Assembly (NCBI GenBank): GCA_017308345.1 | Contig: JAFKFE010001139.1 | Coordinates: 1-5,160, forward strand | DNA from: Alphaproteobacteria bacterium | GTDB lineage: Bacteria; Pseudomonadota; Alphaproteobacteria; Rhizobiales; Rhizobiaceae | Reading direction: 5' to 3' | DNA: 5,160 nt | Part shown: one piece after another, positions 1-5,160 of the stretch | Layout of the letters: the number at the start of each line of letters is the position of its first letter | Numbering within the stretch: the stretch's first letter is position 1 | Made by a program: the position numbers and the translations under genes | The notes under the pieces: model-generated | Told to the model about the DNA's origin: nothing | Database searches by the model: none | The model's input: only the letters and a program-made list of their open reading frames with translations

Positions 1-5
1 GAGCC

Positions 6-299
6 TCAGTTCTCGGTCGGCTCCGTTGGCGCCGGGCCGGGGGTCGGGGTCGAGATCGATGTCGGGCGCGGTTTTGGCGCTTCTCCCGGACATTCGTCCT
101 TGATCCTCGTCCAGGACGTGTTGTTGAGGACCATGTCGCAACGGGCGAGGTGGCTCTCGCCGGCCAGCGTCAGGCACGCCGTCTGGCCGATAGCGAAGGA
201 CTTGCCGTTGGCCAGACAGGCCGGCGCCGCCAGCGATGGCGCCGGCGCGGCAAGCGCCAAAGCAAGGCCGACCGGCCGGAAAAGAAATCGGATCGCCAT
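6..299 (-). CDS. Small exported four-cysteine protein of unknown function
   Basis: I do not recognise a named family or function. The 97-residue product starts with a basic n-region (MAIRFLFR), a hydrophobic Ala/Leu core (residues 9-20) and an Ala-rich stretch (SLAAPA, 22-27), which together look like a Sec signal peptide cut near residues 24-27. The mature part is a compact domain with four cysteines (C28, C42, C54, C70), suited to two disulfides in the periplasm. It has distinctive segments GQTACL (39-43) and ARCDMVLNNTSW (52-63). From about residue 74 the tail is Pro/Thr-rich and probably disordered. C28 lacks a proper lipobox because Pro precedes Ala-Cys, so a lipoprotein is unlikely. The ATG has a G-rich stretch (GTGGGGG) four bases upstream. 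It lies 72 bp downstream of xth on the same strand with no clear terminator between them, so co-transcription is possible. The signal peptide and regular cysteine spacing argue for a real gene; periplasmic location is inference. Confidence 0.78.
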   Translation of the reverse strand: MAIRFLFRPVGLALALAAPAPSLAAPACLANGKSFAIGQTACLTLAGESHLARCDMVLNNTSWTRIKDECPGEAPKPRPTSISTPTPGPAPTEPTEN

Positions 300-371
300 T
301 CAACCCCCACAGCAATCCGCATCAAAGATGGGATTTGTGGCGATATCTGGGTCGGGGAAAGCCGGAAGGTC

Positions 372-1166
372 TCAGGCAGGCCGCAGGCTGAGCTCGATCG
401 CCACCGGCACGTGATCGGAAGGCTTTTCCCAAGCGCGGACGTGCTTTTCCACCGAGGCCGACGAGAAACGGTTGGCGGCTTCCGGCGAGAGCAGCAGGTG
501 GTCGATGCGGATGCCGTTGTTCTTCTGCCAGGCGCCGGCCTGATAATCCCAGAAGGTGTAGACGCCGGCCGAGTCGGTCACCGAGCGCACCGCTTCGGTG
601 AAGCCGAGATTCTTCAGCCGGCGGAAGGCCTGCCTCGTCTGCGGCTGGAACAGCGCGTCGCCCAGCCAGTTTTCGGGAAACCGGGCATCGGCGGGCTCCG
701 GGATGACGTTATAGTCGCCCGCCAGCACCAGCGCCTCCTCGAGCCGCAGCCGTTCCTCCGTCCAGCGTTCCAACCGCGCCATCCAGGCAAGCTTGTAGGG
801 AAACTTCCGCTCATCGTCGATGGGATTGCCGTTCGGCAGATAGAGCGAGACGACGCGCAGGGCACCCTGGTCGGTCGAAAAGACGCCTTCGATGAAGCGG
901 GCATGGTCATCCGCGTCGTCGCCCGGCAGGCCGCGGTTGACCTCGTCGAAGGGAAGCTTCGACAGAATGGCGACGCCGTTGAAGCTCTTCTGGCCGTTGG
1001 TCTCGACATTGTAGCCCAGCGCCTCGATCTCTGCGCGCGGGAACTGGTCGTCGACCGTCTTGATCTCCTGCAGGCACACGATGTCCGGCGCGCTTTCGGT
1101 CAGCCAGTGGGTAAGGTTGCCGATGCGGGCGCGAACGCCGTTGATGTTCCAGGTGACGATCTTCAT
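372..1166 (-). CDS. xth: Exodeoxyribonuclease III (AP endonuclease, Xth/ExoA type)
   Basis: Base-excision-repair enzyme of the exonuclease III branch of the endonuclease/exonuclease/phosphatase fold. The family cleaves DNA 5' of abasic sites and removes blocked 3' ends, using Mg2+ in the cytoplasm. The 264-residue protein spans the whole fold, and the family signatures are all present: WNINGVRAR with N7; LQEIK with the metal ligand E34; SLYLPNG with Y109; GDYNV with D151 and N153; RIDHLL with D222; and the terminal SDHVPV with the D251-H252 pair. Length matches the family (about 255-270). The start is supported by GAGG five bases upstream of the ATG (plus-strand 1172-1175) and by MKIVTWN being the normal N-terminus. 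It sits downstream of erpA on the same strand across a 155-bp gap, so it may have its own promoter, though I found no convincing one. Many rhizobia carry several Xth paralogues, so the exact number (xthA1, xthA2) cannot be assigned. Confidence 0.96.
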   Translation of the reverse strand: MKIVTWNINGVRARIGNLTHWLTESAPDIVCLQEIKTVDDQFPRAEIEALGYNVETNGQKSFNGVAILSKLPFDEVNRGLPGDDADDHARFIEGVFSTDQGALRVVSLYLPNGNPIDDERKFPYKLAWMARLERWTEERLRLEEALVLAGDYNVIPEPADARFPENWLGDALFQPQTRQAFRRLKNLGFTEAVRSVTDSAGVYTFWDYQAGAWQKNNGIRIDHLLLSPEAANRFSSASVEKHVRAWEKPSDHVPVAIELSLRPA

Positions 1167-1171
1167 GCAGG

Positions 1172-1175
1172 CCTC
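1172..1175 (-). promoter_or_regulatory. Ribosome binding site of xth
   Basis: GAGG on the minus strand with a five-base spacer (CCTGC) to the ATG at 1166. It fixes the xth start at the canonical MKIVTWN terminus. Confidence 0.6.
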
Positions 1176-1321
1176 GATGCTGTTCGGACGGAAGGCGTTC
1201 GACGAAGCCGATCGTATTGCCTGCGCGGATCTTTAGAAAGGCCGTTCGGTTGCGTTCCTGCCATCGCAAGCAACGACCTGCGCCGTCCTATTGGCGCCGC
1301 TTGCAAGCTCGGGACAGTCGA

Positions 1322-1669
1322 TCAGATGGAGAAGCTGGTGCCGCAACCGCAGGAGGCGACCGCGTTGGGGTTCCTGATCTGGAAGGACTGGCCCATCAGG
1401 TCGTCGACAAAGTCGATGACCGAGCCGCCCATATAGACCAGCGACAGGTCGTCGATCAGGATCGTCGCGCCATCCTTCTCGATGGCGACGTCGTCATCAT
1501 TGCTGCCGGCGACAAGGTCGAACTTATAGGAAAAGCCGGAACAGCCGCCGCCTTCGACGGAGACGCGCAGAGCAGTCTTGCCCGGTTCGCCGGCGACGAT
1601 CCTGGCGATCCGCTTGGCCGCGGCATCGGTCATTTCGACCTTCATGGCAGTCTTTGCATCCGCGCCCAT
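1322..1669 (-). CDS. erpA: Iron-sulfur cluster insertion protein ErpA (A-type carrier)
   Basis: A-type Fe-S carrier of the HesB/IscA/SufA/ErpA family, which receives clusters from the Suf or Isc scaffold and passes them to apo-enzymes in the cytoplasm. With the start used here the protein is 115 residues and carries the three cluster-ligand cysteines in the family spacing: C43 in GGGCSGFSY, then C107 and C109 in ASCGCGTSFSI (C-X63-C-X-C). The GGSVIDFVDD segment (81-90) and the NPNA...CGCG ending resemble ErpA more than IscA or SufA. I chose the ATG at 1669 because AAGGTGA lies five bases upstream. An internal ATG at 1645 would give MKVEMTDAA, closer to the usual family N-terminus, but has no good ribosome site. 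A longer frame from 1777 would overlap dgt and has a non-conserved leader, so it is rejected. It is divergent from dgt and upstream of xth. An alternative name would be a generic IscA-like carrier. Confidence 0.92.
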   Translation of the reverse strand: MGADAKTAMKVEMTDAAAKRIARIVAGEPGKTALRVSVEGGGCSGFSYKFDLVAGSNDDDVAIEKDGATILIDDLSLVYMGGSVIDFVDDLMGQSFQIRNPNAVASCGCGTSFSI

Positions 1670-1739
1670 CGGCGTCACCTTGCTTTCGGTTTGACATGAT
1701 AGGTATGAAGCGGGCGGGGCCAAGTCAACTGGTGGGTCA
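1670..1739. promoter_or_regulatory. Divergent erpA/dgt intergenic promoter region
   Basis: These 70 bp separate the erpA and dgt start codons and must serve both genes unless promoters lie inside the opposite gene. On the minus strand a TTGACT hexamer (1723-1728) sits 15-21 bases from AT-rich candidates (CATACC, TACCTA, TATCAT within 1696-1707), a fair -35 with a poor -10. On the plus strand TTGACA (1691-1696) is a perfect -35, but a GC-rich stretch occupies the place where a -10 should be. The existence of promoters here is inferred from the layout; the exact boxes are uncertain. Confidence 0.45.
1675..1681 (-). promoter_or_regulatory. Ribosome binding site that decides the erpA start
   Basis: AAGGTGA on the minus strand, five bases before the ATG at 1669. 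It is the strongest Shine-Dalgarno match in the window and favours this start over the ATG at 1645, which has only AAAGACTGCC before it. Confidence 0.65.
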
Positions 1740-2969
1740 ATGGACGAGCAGCAGGGCAAGGATGCTCTCGGCGACATCGGGTTCGGCTATCGGCCGCGCG
1801 CCGTCTATGCGAGCGACCCGGCGCGCTCGCGCGGGCGCCTGTTCCCGGAGGCCGAAAGTCCTACCCGCACGCCGTTTCAGCGCGACCGCGACCGCATCAT
1901 CCATTCCACCGCCTTCCGCCGGCTGAAGCACAAGACCCAGGTCTTCGTCGCGCATGAGGGTGACCACTATCGCACGCGGCTGACGCATTCGATCGAAGTG
2001 GCGCAGATCGCGCGCGCCCTGGCGCGGGCGCTGCGGGGTGATGAGGACCTCGCTGAAGCAGTCGCGCTGGTGCATGATTTCGGCCACACGCCCTTCGGCC
2101 ATACCGGCGAGGATGCGCTCAACGACAAGATGGCGGCCTGGGGCGGCTTCGATCACAATGCCCAGTCGCTGCGCGTGGTCACGAGGCTCGAGAGGCGCTA
2201 TGCCGAGTTCGACGGGCTGAACCTCACCTGGGAAACGCTGGAGGGGCTGGTCAAGCACAACGGCCCGCTGACCGATGCGAGCGGGAAGGGGCTCAAGGGG
2301 CCGGTGCCGCAGGCGATCCGCGACTATTCGGAACTGCACGACCTCGAACTCGACCGCTTCGCCGGCATCGAGGCGCAGTGCGCCGCGATCGCCGACGACA
2401 TCGCCTATAACACCCATGACATCGACGACGGCCTGCGCGCCGGCCTGCTGACGCTGGATATGCTGCAAGGCGTCGGCCTGCCGGGCTCGATCCTGAGAGG
2501 CGTTCGCGAGCGATATCCCCGGCTTGACGATGTCCGCACCGGCCACGAGCTGATGCGGCGGCAGATCACCTTGATGGTCGAGGATGTCATCACGTCGACC
2601 ACCGCCAATATCGAGCGCCTGAAGCCCGACAGCGCCGATGCGGTGCGCGCGGCGGGCGAGACCCTGGTGACCTTTTCGGCAGGCATGGCGGCGGCCGAAA
2701 AGGAATTGAAGGCATTCCTCTACAAGCATCTCTACCGGCACCCCGAGGTGATGCGGGTGAGGGCAGACGCCGAGCGCATCGTGCGCGAGCTGTTCGACGT
2801 CTATTTCGCCGATCCCCGCGCCATGCCCGACGGCTGGCGCGAGGGGCTCGACCGGGCCGAGGATCGCATCAAGGCGCGCAGCGTCGCCGACTTCCTGGCC
2901 GGCATGACCGACACCTATGCGCTCAAGGAACATCGGCGTCTGTTTGACCATACGCCCGATTTGAGCTAG
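1740..2969 (+). CDS. dgt: dGTPase-like HD-domain dNTP triphosphohydrolase
   Basis: Cytoplasmic HD-superfamily enzyme that hydrolyses dGTP or other dNTPs to the deoxynucleoside and triphosphate, controlling the dNTP pool. The 409-residue protein has the N-terminal family signature [20 protein letters not shown] (43-62) followed by KTQVF. The metal site is complete: H83 in [10 protein letters not shown], the H112-D113 pair in [11 protein letters not shown], and D219/D220 in [11 protein letters not shown]. The [11 protein letters not shown] segment (136-146) is also typical. Length and motifs fit the shorter dGTPase-like type found in alphaproteobacteria rather than the longer E. coli Dgt. An in-frame stop at 1692 and no other ATG or GTG before 1740 fix the start, although the ribosome site is weak (GGTGGG, three bases away). 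The true preferred nucleotide cannot be read from sequence; some members need a dNTP activator. It is divergent from erpA, with argS starting 61 bp after its stop, so dgt and argS may share a transcript. Confidence 0.95.
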   Translation: MDEQQGKDALGDIGFGYRPRAVYASDPARSRGRLFPEAESPTRTPFQRDRDRIIHSTAFRRLKHKTQVFVAHEGDHYRTRLTHSIEVAQIARALARALRGDEDLAEAVALVHDFGHTPFGHTGEDALNDKMAAWGGFDHNAQSLRVVTRLERRYAEFDGLNLTWETLEGLVKHNGPLTDASGKGLKGPVPQAIRDYSELHDLELDRFAGIEAQCAAIADDIAYNTHDIDDGLRAGLLTLDMLQGVGLPGSILRGVRERYPRLDDVRTGHELMRRQITLMVEDVITSTTANIERLKPDSADAVRAAGETLVTFSAGMAAAEKELKAFLYKHLYRHPEVMRVRADAERIVRELFDVYFADPRAMPDGWREGLDRAEDRIKARSVADFLAGMTDTYALKEHRRLFDHTPDLS

Positions 2970-3007
2970 GGCGAGCCTCGATTTTGCCGGCCATCGAGCC
3001 GGTCGCC
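2970..3007 (+). other. Nested inverted repeats in the dgt-argS gap
   Basis: An inner perfect stem CCGGC (2987-2991) / GCCGG (2998-3002) with a six-base loop lies inside an outer stem GGCGA (2970-2974) / TCGCC (3003-3007). A competing pairing CTCGA (2977-2981) / TCGAG (2994-2998) is also possible. No T-tract follows, so this is not a standard intrinsic terminator. It could be an argS leader structure, a weak attenuator, or chance in GC-rich DNA. Confidence 0.3.
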
Positions 3008-3030
3008 TCTTAAAGTCCAGAGCATATCCA

Positions 3031-4788
3031 ATGAATATCTTCGCCGATTTCAACGCGCGGATCGTAAAGGCCGTCGAAGCCCTTGACCTTAAAGACAAGG
3101 AGGGGGCCGCGCTTGACCTGTCGCGCATCGCGGTCGAGCCGCCGCGCGATGCCAGCCATGGCGATCTCGCCACCAACGCGGCCATGGTGCTGGCCAAGCC
3201 CACCGGGCAGAACCCGCGCGCGCTTGCCGAGAAACTCGCCGAAGCGCTGCGGGGCGACGCCGATATCGCCTCGGCCGAGATCGCCGGGCCGGGCTTCGTC
3301 AATCTCAGGCTCAAGGACGTGTTCTGGCACGCGCATCTGACGGCGCTGCTCGGCGAGGGGCGCAACTATGGCCGCTCGACCATCGGCGGCGGCCGCAAGG
3401 CCAATGTCGAATATGTCTCGGCCAACCCGACCGGCCCCATGCATGTCGGCCATTGCCGCGGCGCCGTGGTCGGCGACACTTTAGCCAACCTCATGGCCTT
3501 CGCCGGCTACGACGTGACCAAGGAATATGTGATCAACGACGCCGGCTCGCAGATCGACGTGCTCGGCCGTTCCGCGCTGCTGCGCTATCGCCAGGCTCTC
3601 GGCGAGGACATCGGCGAGATTCCGTCCGGTCTCTATCCGGGAGACTATCTGGTCCCGGTGGGCCAGGCGCTGGCCGAGGAGTTCGGCCTTGGCCTGCTGG
3701 AGATGCCGGAAGAGGAAGCGCTGGCGATCGTCAAGGATCGCACCGTCGATGCGATGATGGCGATGATCCGCGAGGATCTGGCGTTGCTCAACGTGCATCA
3801 CGACGTGTTCTTCTCCGAACGCACGCTGCATGCCGACAACGCCAAGAAGATCCGGGCGGCGATCGCCGACCTGACGCTCAAGGGGCATATCTACAAGGGC
3901 AAGCTGCCGCCGCCGAAGGGCGAGAAGCCGGACGATTGGGAAGACCGCGAGCAGACGCTGTTCCGTTCGACCGCGGTCGGCGACGACATGGACCGGGCGC
4001 TGGTCAAATCGGACGGCTCGTTCACCTATTTCGCCGCCGATGTCGCCTATCTCAAGGACAAGGTCGAGCGCGGCTTCGTCGACTTGATCTATGTGCTCGG
4101 CGCCGACCATGGCGGCTATGTCAAGCGGCTGGAGGCACTGGCGCGGGCGGTGGCGGGCGATACCGTCAAGCTCACCGTGCTGCTTTGCCAACTCGTAAAA
4201 CTGTTCCGCGACGGCGAGCCCGTCCGGATGTCCAAGCGGTCCGGCGATTTCGTCACCTTGCGGGATGTCGTGGAGGAGGTCGGCCGTGACCCGATCCGCT
4301 TCATGATGCTTTACCGCAAGAACGACGCGCCGCTCGATTTCGATTTCGCCAAGGTCACGGAGCAGTCGAAGGACAATCCGGTGTTCTACGTGCAGTACGC
4401 CTCGGCGCGCTGCCACTCGGTTTTCCGGCAGGCGAGCGAGCAGCTCGGCGAGGCGAATTTCGATCGCAGCCGACTCGCGGCCTCGGTGGCGGCGCTGACC
4501 GACGAGGGCGAAATCACGCTGATCCGCAAGCTGGCCGAATACCCGCGGCTGATCGAATCCGCGGCGCTTTCGCTGGAGCCGCACCGGCTCGCTTTCTACC
4601 TCTACGATCTGGCTTCCGGCTTCCATGCACAGTGGAATCGCGGCCACGACAACCAGGACTTACGTTTTGTTAAGGTTAACGACCGAGAATCAACCTATGC
4701 CAGACTAGGGCTGGTGCAGGCTGTTTCGGATGTTTTGACCTCCGGCCTGACGCTGATCGGGGCAGACGCGCCCACCGAAATGCGTTAG
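3031..4788 (+). CDS. argS: Arginyl-tRNA synthetase
   Basis: Class I aminoacyl-tRNA synthetase that charges tRNA-Arg with arginine using ATP in the cytoplasm; essential. The 585-residue protein has the ArgS N-terminal tRNA-recognition domain (about 5-92, with [11 protein letters not shown] at 43-53), the catalytic Rossmann domain (about 120-430), and the C-terminal DALR anticodon-binding domain (about 455-585). The HIGH motif appears as HVGH (138-141) within [15 protein letters not shown], and the KMSKS-type loop as [11 protein letters not shown] (398-408), both normal variants for this enzyme. Length is typical of the alphaproteobacterial form. The start is the usual MNIFADF, though only a weak GAG-type ribosome site precedes it. 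It follows dgt by 61 bp and is 103 bp ahead of the SPOR-like gene. Near the 3' end (4660-4745) codon use shifts to AT-rich and rare codons (TTA, CGA, TCA, AGA, CTA) without breaking the protein, which ends normally at APTEMR. Confidence 0.97.
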   Translation: MNIFADFNARIVKAVEALDLKDKEGAALDLSRIAVEPPRDASHGDLATNAAMVLAKPTGQNPRALAEKLAEALRGDADIASAEIAGPGFVNLRLKDVFWHAHLTALLGEGRNYGRSTIGGGRKANVEYVSANPTGPMHVGHCRGAVVGDTLANLMAFAGYDVTKEYVINDAGSQIDVLGRSALLRYRQALGEDIGEIPSGLYPGDYLVPVGQALAEEFGLGLLEMPEEEALAIVKDRTVDAMMAMIREDLALLNVHHDVFFSERTLHADNAKKIRAAIADLTLKGHIYKGKLPPPKGEKPDDWEDREQTLFRSTAVGDDMDRALVKSDGSFTYFAADVAYLKDKVERGFVDLIYVLGADHGGYVKRLEALARAVAGDTVKLTVLLCQLVKLFRDGEPVRMSKRSGDFVTLRDVVEEVGRDPIRFMMLYRKNDAPLDFDFAKVTEQSKDNPVFYVQYASARCHSVFRQASEQLGEANFDRSRLAASVAALTDEGEITLIRKLAEYPRLIESAALSLEPHRLAFYLYDLASGFHAQWNRGHDNQDLRFVKVNDRESTYARLGLVQAVSDVLTSGLTLIGADAPTEMR

Positions 4789-4805
4789 GTTTAACTAAAA
4801 AACCT
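4787..4805 (+). other. Weak AT-rich hairpin at the argS stop codon
   Basis: AGGTTT (4787-4792) and AAACCT (4800-4805) form a perfect six-base stem around a seven-base loop, beginning in the argS stop codon. Only four T residues follow (4812-4815), after a six-base gap. The stem is AT-rich and short, so efficient termination is doubtful; read-through into the downstream gene is plausible. Confidence 0.25.
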
Positions 4806-4891
4806 GTCACCTTTTGCCCACATTGCGCTGGTAAGGGCCAACCCTGCGCGACGTCCATGGCGTCCGACTTTGTGCGAGTTCGGGAACAATA

Positions 4892-5160
4892 ATGGCAGAC
4901 AGAACCCCGCTGAAAGTAGCCGACCACAACGATATCGCCGACGATGATCCGTTTGCGGAACTGACCCGGATCATGGGTTTCGACCCACGTCAGCCGGTGA
5001 GGCAGCCGGCGCCAGCGGTCGATAAGGCCATGCCGGCTAACCAGGTTCCGGAGGCCGACGATTTCGACATCGATCTCGAAAAGGAGTTGATGGGCGAGTT
5101 CGATTCCGTCGAGGAAAGCGCGCCGGTCGCTCAGCAAGCAGCCACACACCAGATCAGCAA
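4892..5160 (+). CDS. Acidic N-terminus of a probable SPOR-domain protein (partial)
   Basis: Only the first 89 codons lie in the window; the frame stays open to the last base. The visible part has no signal peptide or membrane segment and is strongly acidic (20 Asp/Glu against 7 Lys/Arg) and Pro/Ala-rich, so it is probably a disordered cytoplasmic tail. Two segments look like conserved short motifs: DPFAELTRIMGFDPR (19-33) and a predicted amphipathic helix DFDIDLEKELMGEF (57-70). The first motif and the position after argS match what I recall of rhizobial SPOR-domain proteins, which carry a later membrane helix and a C-terminal domain binding denuded peptidoglycan at division sites. The SPOR domain itself lies outside the window, so the name is inference. 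The ATG is the only usable start: an in-frame TAA lies at 4832 and no ATG, GTG or TTG comes between. The ribosome site is weak (GGGA, about eight bases upstream). In relatives nagZ, scpA and scpB usually follow. Confidence 0.75.
   Translation, partial: MADRTPLKVADHNDIADDDPFAELTRIMGFDPRQPVRQPAPAVDKAMPANQVPEADDFDIDLEKELMGEFDSVEESAPVAQQAATHQIS

Noticed and set aside
25..28. Possible lipoprotein signal in the small exported protein
   Set aside because: In its minus-strand coding sequence the residues before C28 are APA (25-27). Pro at -2 does not fit a lipobox, and a Sec signal peptidase I cleavage fits better. The coordinates given here are residue numbers.
1232..1238. TTTAGAA, a half match to the rhizobial Irr iron-control element, upstream of xth
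   Set aside because: The partner TTCTAAA three bases further on is absent, and a seven-base match is expected by chance.
1280..1308. GCGCC/GGCGC hairpin and the palindrome GCTTGCAAGC just past erpA, considered as a terminator
   Set aside because: Stems are short and no T-tract follows on the minus strand. There is no basis to call termination.
150..1436. A 428-codon open frame on the plus strand
   Set aside because: It runs antisense across the small exported protein, xth and the end of erpA. The product has no motifs and its composition mirrors the real genes opposite.
1695..1707. CAT-N7-ATG symmetry in the erpA/dgt gap considered as an operator
   Set aside because: Only three bases match on each side, too little to distinguish from chance.
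1737..3365. A 542-codon open frame on the minus strand opposite dgt and the start of argS
   Set aside because: It lies antisense to two genes with complete catalytic motifs. Its product is rich in Arg, His, Gln and Val with no recognisable domain, typical of a mirror frame in GC-rich DNA.
3481..4647. A 388-codon minus-strand frame and a 278-codon plus-strand frame (3453-4289) inside argS
   Set aside because: Both overlap the catalytic core of an intact argS and encode low-complexity Arg/Gly or Arg/His-rich products, so they are shadow frames.
4669..4680. GTTAAGGTTAAC considered as a CtrA site
   Set aside because: CtrA sites have TTAA repeats seven bases apart; here they are two bases apart and inside a coding region.
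4676..5149. A 157-codon minus-strand frame over the end of argS and the SPOR-like gene
   Set aside because: It overlaps both plus-strand genes, has no recognisable domain, and the plus-strand frame has the better-supported product.

Overview
The window looks like chromosomal housekeeping DNA from a high-GC alphaproteobacterium of the order Hyphomicrobiales, most likely Mesorhizobium or a close relative (Phyllobacteriaceae). The basis is the GC-rich codon use, the sequence character of the proteins, and the gene order dgt - argS - SPOR-type protein with erpA and xth on the other side. I recall this order from rhizobial genomes and have not checked it by search.

Left half (about 1-1670), minus strand, read right to left: erpA (A-type Fe-S carrier), then xth (exonuclease III-type AP endonuclease), then a small unrecognised exported protein with four cysteines and a Pro/Thr-rich tail. 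Gaps are 155 bp and 72 bp.

Right half (about 1740-5160), plus strand: dgt (HD-domain dNTP triphosphohydrolase), argS (arginyl-tRNA synthetase), and the first 89 codons of an acidic protein that resembles the N-terminus of rhizobial SPOR-domain proteins and runs off the window. The two arms diverge from a 70-bp region (1670-1739), which probably holds the promoters of erpA and dgt.

The genes do not form one pathway. xth and dgt both serve genome maintenance (abasic-site repair; dNTP pool control), erpA delivers Fe-S clusters, argS charges tRNA-Arg, and the last gene probably acts at the cell envelope or division site. All five complete genes are intact and carry the expected catalytic or ligand residues. 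I see no mobile element, CRISPR array, tRNA, rRNA, prophage or defence system, and no evidence of a new system. The points most worth a second look are the small four-cysteine exported protein, the motif-bearing acidic N-terminus of the last gene, and a run of rare AT-rich codons at the 3' end of argS.
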